From JAVJRN01 sp040218415 (lineage in GTDB: Bacteria; Bacteroidota; Bacteroidia; Cytophagales; Cyclobacteriaceae), in the NCBI GenBank assembly GCA_040218415.1, contig JAVJRN010000081.1, positions 62,001-126,000 on the forward strand: 64,000 nucleotides of DNA, in the 5' to 3' direction. Positions 1-7,749 of this stretch are shown here, in pieces. The notes under the pieces were generated by a model. That model did no database searches. It was not told the origin of the DNA and saw nothing but the letters and a program-made list of their open reading frames with translations. Numbering within the stretch: the first letter of the stretch is position 1; each line of letters opens with the position of its first letter. The position numbers were made by a program, and so were the translations under genes.

Positions 1-746
1 CAGTTTTTATTCCTTTTGTTGCGGCATTCTTAGGAGACGTGCTCACATGGGTAGTTTGGGTTTTGAACGAATCTATTCAGCTTCTTCAGCAATTGCCAAG
101 GCCAATTATCGATTGGTTATATTTTGATGCGGTGGATACTTGGTTGGTTTATGGGACACTACTATTTGTTGCACTTGGGCTTTCACAAGGGGTGTTTCAA
201 AAGCTCACCTTCGGTCTGTTGTTGTTGGTTATTTTCAATATCAAATGGTTCATAATTGTGAATGAATCATTGGATCAAGAAAGGCTTGTATTTTATGAGA
301 TCAGGGATCATATAGCATTCGATATTATACAAGGTAATCAATCAAAATTAGTCATCGATAAGTGGTCGGATGAAGAGTCGGAACGTATTGGTTTTCAGAT
401 TAATCCGAACCGATTGGCAAGTCATTTGTCACCGGTGAAGGATGATTGGAGCATGATGGAAAACTCTTCTTTTTTGACTTCTTCTGATTTAGGAAAACTG
501 TTTATCTGGAAAGGAAAACGTATTTTGTTTTATGAACCAACAGCTGCTTATGCATTGACTGACTCTATAGCATTCGATTTGATTTACATGAATGAATTTC
601 AAGCAATTGACCCAAAGATCAAACCCACCACGATTTTATTAGGAGCAAATCTGAAATCTTGGCATAAAACCAAATTGGAGAAGGCGCATCCCAATATTAA
701 TATACACAGCCTTTACATGGATGGCTATTTCGAATATCAACGCTGA
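1..746 (+). CDS. comEC: ComEC/Rec2-family competence protein, C-terminal part (partial)
   Basis: The reading frame is open to the left edge of the window, so this is the 3' end of a longer gene. A GTG at 39 is internal. What is visible is a stretch with Trp-rich amphipathic segments and at least two hydrophobic membrane segments (about residues 40-75 of the visible part), followed by a soluble tail of roughly 150 residues. This resembles the C-terminal part of the Bacteroidota ComEC DNA-uptake channel, where a competence domain is followed by a variable tail. In this family the protein moves single-stranded DNA across the inner membrane. No metallo-beta-lactamase motif is seen here. The assignment rests on the pattern of the membrane segments and is moderately sure. 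The gene converges on and overlaps by 10 bp the next minus-strand gene. Confidence 0.6.
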   Translation, partial: VFIPFVAAFLGDVLTWVVWVLNESIQLLQQLPRPIIDWLYFDAVDTWLVYGTLLFVALGLSQGVFQKLTFGLLLLVIFNIKWFIIVNESLDQERLVFYEIRDHIAFDIIQGNQSKLVIDKWSDEESERIGFQINPNRLASHLSPVKDDWSMMENSSFLTSSDLGKLFIWKGKRILFYEPTAAYALTDSIAFDLIYMNEFQAIDPKIKPTTILLGANLKSWHKTKLEKAHPNINIHSLYMDGYFEYQR

Positions 747-2452
747 ATAAGCAGCCTTTCCCACTGATTATCGACCTTTAGGTAATAAATGCCTTCAGGA
801 AGTGTTGAAACATTGAAAATTGTATGGCTTTCATTTACAGAATTGATATTTATCCCTTTTCCTGCATTGTCAACGAGCGTTAAATTGGCCTGCGAAGTGC
901 GGGTGGTTATGACGTCATTAGCGGGGTTTGGGTAGAGTCTTGTTTCTCTATTTGCCCTTAGATCAAAGGTAAGAGGTTTTGAAAGGGGTATTTGAGCGAA
1001 ATGTGACTGATAATTTTCAGCTTCAAAAACTACAGTGTTTTGACCTTTGACGACTAAATACATTTCATTCGCTTCAAGCTTGTCTATATTTTGTTTTGCT
1101 CCATCGGGCCAAGTAATGACAATGTTTTTCGCTGATGTAGATTCATTCAGGCCAAAATGGAAAACATTACTGCTTTGACTCGCATGTCCACTTCCGGCGG
1201 TAGATTGATCATAGAGTTCTCCTGTATCTGTGGAGAGTTGCACTTTTGCACCAATAGCATGCCAGTTGGAGGTTTTATCTAAAAGTTTAATTTTAACCCA
1301 ATTCCCAGTGAGTGATTTGTTTTGAAGAATCTGATGACCGTAATTTGAATTAGAAATAAAAATATCCTGCTTGCCATCATGGTTGAAATCGCTGATCGCT
1401 GATCCAAATCCACTGTAGGGACTTTCGATGGATTCTTGTTCAAGCCTTTGAAATTTTTGATCTCCAGAATTGATATACAGTACATTTTCTTCAGGAGAAA
1501 AACCATATTCATTGGTAACATATATTTCAGGATAGCCGTCATTGTTTACATCAACGAAGTTACAACCCCAACCCATACCAATATCGGCTGCTCCGGCCGC
1601 CACGGCATTTTCTGTAAAAGTCAAATCTCCATTCGATACGATTAAGAAATTTTCCTTAAGATTTGTGATATACAAATCCATAAATCCGTCATGATTGATA
1701 TCGGCAATATCCACGCCCATTCCGAATCCTGTGAGGTTTGTTTTCGTTCTTAAAGAAACGTCGATGAACTGAGCCAACCCATTATTTTCATAGAGCACAA
1801 AGGGTTGACCATCAAAAGTCAAGAAGATATCCTGATCTGTATCATTGTCATAGTCAAATATCACTACACCCATTGCCCGACCTTTATGATTGGCGCCTGC
1901 TATTTTTACGGATTCAGTAAAGGATCCATCCTGATTGTTAATATAAAGTTCATTGTCTTCCCCAAAGTTATTGAGGTAAAGATCAAGCCATCCGTCATTA
2001 TTTAGATCTGCGGCATTCACCGATTTAGTTTCTTTTTTGACGCCACCAACGCCGGCAGATTCAGTTACATCGCTGAAAGTATGGTCTCTATTATTCCTAA
2101 GTAGCACATGTCCTTCTTGCACATTGTTCGCGATCATTAAGTCTTGCCAGCCATCGTTATTATAATCAAACCAAACAGCTGTACTTGAGTGCTTAGAGGT
2201 ATTGGATAAGATGGAACTCACTTCAGTAAATGTGCCGTTACCATTGTTTCGGTAAAGACTGTTGCCAACTTCCCCTGTGCGACGTGTAATAAAAAGATCG
2301 TCGAAACCATCATTGTTGTAGTCGCCTAGGTAACATCCATAGTTAAATCTTTGATCAGAAATGCCAGCAGCTTGTTGAACTTCCTCGAAGGAAATTTGTG
2401 CTTCTGCTTGTAGCACTAAAATCAGCAATATGTTTATACCAATGAATTTCAT
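737..2452 (-). CDS. Secreted FG-GAP/VCBS-repeat protein with ASPIC/UnbV domain and T9SS sorting domain
   Basis: A signal peptide starts at MKFIGINILL; I chose this ATG rather than one 7 codons upstream because it gives a standard signal peptide ending at AEA-Q. The body holds repeated FG-GAP/VCBS blade motifs of the type DYNNDGxxDLF, DLNNDGWLDLYL and DVNNDGYPEIY, whose Asp/Asn loops bind calcium in a beta-propeller. An ASPIC/UnbV domain follows (GAKVQL ... ITWPDGAKQ). The last 75 residues (LYPNPANDV ... GIYYLKV) form a type A T9SS sorting domain, so the protein is probably exported through the outer membrane and held at the surface or released. Its substrate is unknown. The 3' end overlaps the end of the convergent ComEC-like gene. 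Confidence 0.85.
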   Translation of the reverse strand: MKFIGINILLILVLQAEAQISFEEVQQAAGISDQRFNYGCYLGDYNNDGFDDLFITRRTGEVGNSLYRNNGNGTFTEVSSILSNTSKHSSTAVWFDYNNDGWQDLMIANNVQEGHVLLRNNRDHTFSDVTESAGVGGVKKETKSVNAADLNNDGWLDLYLNNFGEDNELYINNQDGSFTESVKIAGANHKGRAMGVVIFDYDNDTDQDIFLTFDGQPFVLYENNGLAQFIDVSLRTKTNLTGFGMGVDIADINHDGFMDLYITNLKENFLIVSNGDLTFTENAVAAGAADIGMGWGCNFVDVNNDGYPEIYVTNEYGFSPEENVLYINSGDQKFQRLEQESIESPYSGFGSAISDFNHDGKQDIFISNSNYGHQILQNKSLTGNWVKIKLLDKTSNWHAIGAKVQLSTDTGELYDQSTAGSGHASQSSNVFHFGLNESTSAKNIVITWPDGAKQNIDKLEANEMYLVVKGQNTVVFEAENYQSHFAQIPLSKPLTFDLRANRETRLYPNPANDVITTRTSQANLTLVDNAGKGININSVNESHTIFNVSTLPEGIYYLKVDNQWERLLIQR

Positions 2453-2520
2453 AGATAGGCTAAAATACAGCAAAAAGTGATGTTAATTATCTGTAATTTG
2501 GTGTTTTGCAATAGCGTATT

Positions 2521-3294
2521 ATGGAATATTCAAGATTTGAAATTATAGACAAAAAGGCTTATATCACTCTGAATCGGCCGGAAAAGAGAAATGCATTACA
2601 TCCGGATCTAGTGTCGGAACTAAAAAATGCACTGAAAGAATCAGCTATAAGCGATAAGGTGAAAGTGGTCATTATTCAGGCAGAGGGGAAGGCCTTTTGT
2701 GCTGGAGCAGATCTAGCCTACCTACAAGATCTTCAGCGAAACACCTATGAAGAAAACCTCCAAGACTCCAATCACTTACGTGAGCTTTTTGAACTGATTT
2801 ATCATTTTCCAAAACCTGTGATTGCAAAAGTGCAAGGCCATGCTTTGGCGGGTGGTTGTGGATTAGCCACAGTTTGTGATTTCATATACGCCGCGGAGGA
2901 AGCGAAATTTGGCTATACAGAAGTGAAAATTGGTTTTGTTCCTGCCATGGTTCTTGTTTTTCTAATTAGGAAAATAGGAGAGTCCAGGGCCTCCGAATTA
3001 TTGCTTTCAGGGGAATTGATAAGTGCCTCAAAAGCAGAAAAAATTGGGCTTATACATGAGGTATGCACCGCAGAGAACCTCTTTGAAAGGGTAGAAAATC
3101 TAGCCCATAGTCTTATCGAAAATAATTCAGGAGAATCAATGAAGCTAACTAAAGAGCTAATCAAATCGGTTCAAAATCTTTCGCTAGACAAAGCCATGGA
3201 GTTAGCCTCGGAGACTAACGCTACTGCGCGAGCGACTACAGATTGTAAAAAAGGGATAAGCGCTTTTTTAAATAAGGAACCTATTGTCTGGTAA
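2521..3294 (+). CDS. Enoyl-CoA hydratase/isomerase (crotonase) family protein, methylglutaconyl-CoA hydratase-like
   Basis: A full-length crotonase of 257 residues. The two oxyanion-hole segments are visible: KAFCAGADL (57-65) and GHALAGGCGL (106-115). The catalytic glutamate in the second position (crotonase Glu164) is conserved as Glu134 in YTEVKIGFVP, while the position of crotonase Glu144 is Gly114. That pattern, with G-L after the GGC and a SEV/TEV-x-(L/I)-G-(F/L)-(V/I)-P-A stretch, is what I know from the LiuC/methylglutaconyl-CoA hydratase-like branch involved in leucine and isovalerate breakdown, so hydratase action on a branched acyl-CoA is inferred. It lies 2 bp upstream of recQ in the same direction and may be co-transcribed with it, though no functional link is evident. 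Confidence 0.85.
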   Translation: MEYSRFEIIDKKAYITLNRPEKRNALHPDLVSELKNALKESAISDKVKVVIIQAEGKAFCAGADLAYLQDLQRNTYEENLQDSNHLRELFELIYHFPKPVIAKVQGHALAGGCGLATVCDFIYAAEEAKFGYTEVKIGFVPAMVLVFLIRKIGESRASELLLSGELISASKAEKIGLIHEVCTAENLFERVENLAHSLIENNSGESMKLTKELIKSVQNLSLDKAMELASETNATARATTDCKKGISAFLNKEPIVW

Positions 3295-3296
3295 GT

Positions 3297-5189
3297 GTGT
3301 CTGAGATTCATGACATATTAAAGAAGTACTGGGGGCACAGCCATTTCAGACCGTTACAGGAAGAAATCATACAATCTGTACTCGATAATCACCCCACGAT
3401 TGCCCTTTTGCCTACTGGAGGAGGTAAGTCAGTGTGCTTTCAAGTACCTGCCATGAGTCTCGAAGGTATTTGTATTGTAGTTTCTCCATTGATTGCGTTG
3501 ATGAAAGATCAGGTGCATCAACTGAAAAGCAAGGGAATAAAAGCCGAAGCATTATTCGCCGGCATGTCCAAAAGGGAAATTGATATCACCTTGGATAATT
3601 GTGTCTATGGAGAGGTTAAATTTCTTTATGTCTCTCCAGAAAGGTTGAAAACAGAGCTTTTTTTAGCGAGATCAGAGCGGATGACTGTGTCAATGCTTGC
3701 TATCGATGAGGCGCATTGTATCTCACAATGGGGCTATGATTTTAGACCTCCTTATTTAGAGATCAAGGAATTCATAGATTTTTTGCAAATTCAAAAAGTC
3801 GTCGCTTTGACAGCTTCTGCAACTAACACCGTAACGAAAGACATTGCGGAAAAACTAGGCCTTATCAATCCGAAAATTTTTCAGAAAAGCTTCGCAAGGC
3901 TTAATCTTTCGTATTCTGTTTTTGAAACGGAACAAAAAGAAGCCAAGCTTTTGGATATTTTGAAAAAGGTACCAGGAACGAGTGTGGTTTATGTTAGGAG
4001 CAGAAAAAGAACCCGTGAAGTGGCAGACTTGCTCAAATCTGACAAAATCTCGGTTAATTATTATCACGCAGGGCTTACCAATGACGAGCGAAGTAAACGC
4101 CAAGAAGCTTGGATAAATAATAAAATAAGAGTTATTGTATCTACCAATGCCTTTGGTATGGGAATAGACAAGCCAGATGTACGAACGGTCATTCATATGG
4201 ACTTGCCAAACTCATTGGAGGCGTATTATCAAGAGGCAGGAAGAGCAGGACGTGACGAACGAAAGGCTTATGCTGTGGCCTTGTTTGATCCTTCGGATGT
4301 TATTGAATTACGAAAGTGGGTGGAGAAATCGATAGTAGAGGTTGATTTTATCAAACGTACGTATCAAGCACTTGCCAATTTTTATAAACTAGCTGTTGGT
4401 AGCGCTCAGTTAACCAGTTTTCCTTTTGACTATGAGGCTTTTGTCCAAAATTTCAACCTGCCGACACTAGAAACCTTTTATGCATTGAAAAAATTAGAGG
4501 AGGAGGGGTTGATACTTCAAAATGAAGCAACGAGATTAAAGTCAAAACTACTCATCACCCAAGAGCAGACGGAATTATATAAGTTTCAAGTATCTCATCA
4601 AAATCTTGACTTTACCATCAAAACCTTGCTCAGGCTTTATGGCGGGGAATTATTTAGCAACTATTTGAACATTGATGAGCAGGCCATTGCGCAAGTCACG
4701 AAAAGATCTGTCAAAGAAATTAAGCAACATTTGAAGTTTTTGCATGATGCCGATATCGTGGATTATCAACCTGTGACTGACAAACCCTTAATTACTTTTT
4801 TAACTCCTAGATACGATTCAAATAATTTACCCATAGATGTTACTCGATTGAAGTGGAGGAAAAAAGTAGCATTAGAAAAACTGGCGTCTGTAGAGCGATA
4901 CGTTACCAACAAAAATACCTGTAGAACGGAAGTAATTCAGAATTACTTCGATGAACTAAACACAGAGCCTTGCGGAATATGTGACGTTTGCTTGAAAAGG
5001 AAAAAGAAGACATCCGACCTGCCCATCGAATTGATCAAAAAGGAGCTTTTGAAGTCACCCAAAAACACCGAACAGCTAAAACAAATATTGAAGGCTTATT
5101 TGCCAGAGACGATCAATGAGGCTATTAGGATATTGATCGATGAAGATGCCATCATTCCCAGTCAAGGAGTATTTATGATCAAAAAATAA
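3297..5189 (+). CDS. recQ: ATP-dependent DNA helicase RecQ
   Basis: A 630-residue superfamily 2 helicase. Visible motifs: motif 0 (FRPLQEEII, 17-25), Walker A (LLPTGGGKS, 37-45), DEAH box (137-140), and motif VI (QEAGRAGRDER). Four zinc-binding cysteines lie at 542, 559, 562 and 565 (C-x16-C-x2-C-x2-C), as in RecQ. They sit far nearer the C-terminus than in E. coli RecQ: about 200 residues separate the helicase core from the zinc site, and only about 65 residues follow it, with no evident HRDC domain. The role is DNA unwinding in recombination and repair. The start is GTG, two bases after the crotonase stop; no in-frame ATG lies before the conserved motif 0. A hairpin terminator follows immediately. 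Confidence 0.95.
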   Translation: MSEIHDILKKYWGHSHFRPLQEEIIQSVLDNHPTIALLPTGGGKSVCFQVPAMSLEGICIVVSPLIALMKDQVHQLKSKGIKAEALFAGMSKREIDITLDNCVYGEVKFLYVSPERLKTELFLARSERMTVSMLAIDEAHCISQWGYDFRPPYLEIKEFIDFLQIQKVVALTASATNTVTKDIAEKLGLINPKIFQKSFARLNLSYSVFETEQKEAKLLDILKKVPGTSVVYVRSRKRTREVADLLKSDKISVNYYHAGLTNDERSKRQEAWINNKIRVIVSTNAFGMGIDKPDVRTVIHMDLPNSLEAYYQEAGRAGRDERKAYAVALFDPSDVIELRKWVEKSIVEVDFIKRTYQALANFYKLAVGSAQLTSFPFDYEAFVQNFNLPTLETFYALKKLEEEGLILQNEATRLKSKLLITQEQTELYKFQVSHQNLDFTIKTLLRLYGGELFSNYLNIDEQAIAQVTKRSVKEIKQHLKFLHDADIVDYQPVTDKPLITFLTPRYDSNNLPIDVTRLKWRKKVALEKLASVERYVTNKNTCRTEVIQNYFDELNTEPCGICDVCLKRKKKTSDLPIELIKKELLKSPKNTEQLKQILKAYLPETINEAIRILIDEDAIIPSQGVFMIKK

Positions 5190-5190
5190 A

Positions 5191-5221
5191 TATGCCCTTA
5201 ATCAATGAGACTAAGGGCATA
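5191..5221. terminator. Bidirectional hairpin terminator between recQ and pgk
   Basis: A perfect 10-bp inverted repeat (TATGCCCTTA / TAAGGGCATA) with an 11-base loop lies between two convergent genes. Read on the minus strand it is followed by a T-rich run; on the plus strand by a weaker T-rich stretch. It can serve both recQ and pgk. Confidence 0.75.
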
Positions 5222-5249
5222 TAATAGTTTGTTTTAAACTAGTTAATGA

Positions 5250-6437
5250 TCATTCTTCTAGTGCGGCAACTCCTGGTAAAGTTTTGCCCTCCATGTACTC
5301 AAGAAGAGCACCACCACCAGTAGAGACGAAAGATACCTTGTCTCCATAACCTAGATTGTTTACCGCTGAAGCAGAATCTCCGCCACCAATTAGCGAGAAA
5401 CCACCGGCTACTGTAGCTTTCACCACAGATTCAGCGATGGCTTCTGTTCCAATTGCAAAAGCTGGAAATTCAAAAACGCCCATTGGGCCGTTCCATAAAA
5501 TTGTTTTAGACTTTTCAATCGTTTCGCTAAAAAGTTTGACCGTTTCAGGTCCGATATCCAAACCTTGCCAATCGTCTGGTATCTCACCAGCGTTTACTGT
5601 TTTTTTATTAGCGTCCTTATTGAAATCATCAGCAATTACCGTATCCACCGGAAGAATCAAATTGACCCCAGCAGCCTTGGCTTTTTCTCTCAACTCCTTG
5701 GTTAAAGGAATCTTATCTTCTTCAAGAAGCGATTTTCCAATCTTTCCACCTTCGGCCTTTGAAAAAGTATAAGACATGCCACCACCAATGATGATGTTGT
5801 CAGCTATACCCAACAATCTTTCTATGATTAATATTTTGTCAGAAACTTTTGCTCCGCCCATGATTGCTGTAAAAGGTTTGTCCGCTTTTTCAAGGATTTT
5901 TTTAGCATTCTCCAATTCCTGAGACATAACATATCCACAACATTTATCTGCGAAAAACTTAGCAGCGATAGTTGTAGATGCGTGCGCTCTATGTGCGGTT
6001 CCAAATGCATCATTCACGTAAATGTCGCCTAATGAGGCTAGTTTTTTCGCAAATTCTTCATCACCTGCCGTCTCTTCTTTGTAGAAACGAACGTTTTCCA
6101 AAAGTAGCACATCTCCATTACCCAATTTGGCAGCTTTATCTGAGGCTTCATCGCCAATACAATCGTTAGCGAACTGCACTGTTACTCCTAGTTTTTCTGT
6201 AAGGGAATCGACGATATGCGATAGAGAGAATTTGTTCTCTGGTCCCGTTTTTGGTCTTCCTAAGTGACTCATCAAAATCACCGCTCCACCTTCATCAATT
6301 ATTTTTTTGATGGTAGGTATGGCAGCATTAATTCTGGTTTCGTCAGTTATTTCGTGTTGATCATTCAATGGAACGTTAAAATCCACTCTGATCAATGCTT
6401 TTCTATTTCTGAAATTAAAATCGTCAATAGTTTTCAT
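5250..6437 (-). CDS. pgk: Phosphoglycerate kinase
   Basis: A full-length 395-residue glycolytic enzyme that transfers phosphate between 1,3-bisphosphoglycerate and ADP. The N-terminal substrate signature RVDFNVP (17-23), the HLGRP segment, GPMGVFE and the nucleotide-binding GGGDS (351-355) and STGGGA (372-377) are all present. Length and start fit the family (MKTIDDF...). It is cytoplasmic and transcribed alone; the gene 118 bp upstream on the same strand is the TsaC-like gene. The hairpin at 5191-5221 lies just beyond its stop. Confidence 0.98.
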   Translation of the reverse strand: MKTIDDFNFRNRKALIRVDFNVPLNDQHEITDETRINAAIPTIKKIIDEGGAVILMSHLGRPKTGPENKFSLSHIVDSLTEKLGVTVQFANDCIGDEASDKAAKLGNGDVLLLENVRFYKEETAGDEEFAKKLASLGDIYVNDAFGTAHRAHASTTIAAKFFADKCCGYVMSQELENAKKILEKADKPFTAIMGGAKVSDKILIIERLLGIADNIIIGGGMSYTFSKAEGGKIGKSLLEEDKIPLTKELREKAKAAGVNLILPVDTVIADDFNKDANKKTVNAGEIPDDWQGLDIGPETVKLFSETIEKSKTILWNGPMGVFEFPAFAIGTEAIAESVVKATVAGGFSLIGGGDSASAVNNLGYGDKVSFVSTGGGALLEYMEGKTLPGVAALEE

Positions 6438-6554
6438 ATGCGGTATTCATTTAAATTTTGCTTTTTAGCCGTTGATTCAGCTAAAATATTAGCGTTAGCG
6501 AAGTGATTTTTTCAATTTTAGCGGCGCTAAGTTAACTAAAAGATGGGGTTTTGA

Positions 6555-7511
6555 CTATGATACCGCAGCTCTTTTCAATCGGTCATTTATGGCTAGGCCT
6601 AGCCCATTTTCAGGCACTAATTCTGTCAATATCAGATCTATATCTAAATCATCCAATTTTCTTAAAGCGCTGAATAGGTTGGCAGCTGCTTCATGCATGT
6701 CTCCACTTGCCGATAATACAAATTCCCTTTCCGGATTACTCGATAAAAAGGATTGTTTAAAACTAATAATGCCATAATCATTATTTTTTTGAGCGTTCAT
6801 CAGATCTTCGATATTACCGATCAATAGTTTTTTGGTGGGTGAATAATGAGCTTTAAGCATTCCAGGAGCTTTAGGATTCGAGCTTTCATTAATATCCCTT
6901 TTTACAGGGCCAATAATTTTTTCTATTTCTTCCAAACTTATACCGCCAAGTCGATGAATAACCACCTGACCGTCTTCAAAGCCGACAATGGTCGATTCTA
7001 AACCTACTTCACAATTACCTCCGTTGAGAATATAGGGTATTTTTTCACCCAATTGATCGTTGACATGCTTCGCCGTGGTAGGTGATACGTAACCAAAGGG
7101 ATTGGCACTAGGAGCGGCTAACGGGAAATCGATGCTACCCAATAATTCAAGTGCTAAAGGATGATTGGGAATTCTAACAGCTACTTTTTTTAATCCTGAG
7201 GTTAATAAAAAAGGGACATGAGATTTTTTGGGCAATAGCAAAGTAAGCGGACCCGGCCAGAAGTGTGCGGCCAGTTTTTGTAGGGGTAAGGGGAATTTCT
7301 CTACGATGGAATGTACCTTGTCTAAAGTATCAACGTGTGCGATCAGTGGATCGAATGAAGGTCTGTTTTTAACACTGAAAATCTTAGCAATTGATTTTTC
7401 ATGAAGCGCATTGCCAGCTAGTCCATAGACTGTTTCTGTGGGTAAGCCGATGACTTGATCATTAAGAAGCAGTTTTTTCGCGAATGCTATGTCGGTACCT
7501 ATGGTCGCCAT
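6555..7511 (-). CDS. tsaC: L-threonylcarbamoyladenylate synthase (TsaC/Sua5 family)
   Basis: This enzyme makes threonylcarbamoyl-AMP from threonine, bicarbonate and ATP, the first step of the t6A37 modification of ANN-decoding tRNAs. The YrdC fold is recognised by GLPTETVYGLAG near the N-terminus, KNRPSFDPLIAHV, and APSANPFGYVSPT. About 318 residues is longer than E. coli TsaC (about 190), and the C-terminal part is a Sua5-type domain, so this is the Sua5/YwlC form. I chose the ATG giving MATIGTDIAF; another lies 5 codons upstream. The gene is followed on the same strand by pgk after an AT-rich gap. Confidence 0.93.
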   Translation of the reverse strand: MATIGTDIAFAKKLLLNDQVIGLPTETVYGLAGNALHEKSIAKIFSVKNRPSFDPLIAHVDTLDKVHSIVEKFPLPLQKLAAHFWPGPLTLLLPKKSHVPFLLTSGLKKVAVRIPNHPLALELLGSIDFPLAAPSANPFGYVSPTTAKHVNDQLGEKIPYILNGGNCEVGLESTIVGFEDGQVVIHRLGGISLEEIEKIIGPVKRDINESSNPKAPGMLKAHYSPTKKLLIGNIEDLMNAQKNNDYGIISFKQSFLSSNPEREFVLSASGDMHEAAANLFSALRKLDDLDIDLILTELVPENGLGLAINDRLKRAAVS

Positions 7512-7541
7512 GAATTTTTTCAACAAAAATCTTAAAAATTA

Positions 7542-7570
7542 TTGACAACACACTGGTCGTATTAACTTTA
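7542..7570 (+). promoter_or_regulatory. Candidate Bacteroidota promoter for the 52-residue ORF
   Basis: TTGACA at 7542-7547 and TAACTTTA at 7563-7570 (one mismatch to TAnnTTTG), with 18 bases between TTG and TA. This fits the Bacteroidota primary-sigma promoter. It lies 14 bases before the ATG of the small gene. Confidence 0.4.
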
Positions 7571-7584
7571 CAAAAAAAAGCTAA

Positions 7585-7743
7585 ATGAGAAATAGTACTA
7601 AAAGTGTTTTGAGAATAATTTCAGTTGTGTTGGTATTAAGCTTGGTGCTTATGGAGTTGGGTATTCTTCCCAATCTTGTCAATTATAAATTTTGGTTTTT
7701 GGTTGGCGCTTATGGTTTGGCATTGATCACTTTTAAGGTTTAG
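7585..7743 (+). CDS. Small 52-residue membrane protein
   Basis: An intact frame from ATG to TAG encodes 52 residues: a short basic N-terminus (MRNSTKSVLR) followed by two hydrophobic segments (about residues 10-28 and 34-50) with a short polar loop (NLVNYK) between them. This looks like a helical hairpin in the inner membrane. A promoter-like sequence lies just upstream and the stop falls 6 bp before the end of the convergent BNR gene. No family is recognised. Support comes from the hydrophobic pattern, the promoter and the lack of any other use of the stretch. Confidence 0.6.
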   Translation: MRNSTKSVLRIISVVLVLSLVLMELGILPNLVNYKFWFLVGAYGLALITFKV

Positions 7744-7749
7744 CTCGAC

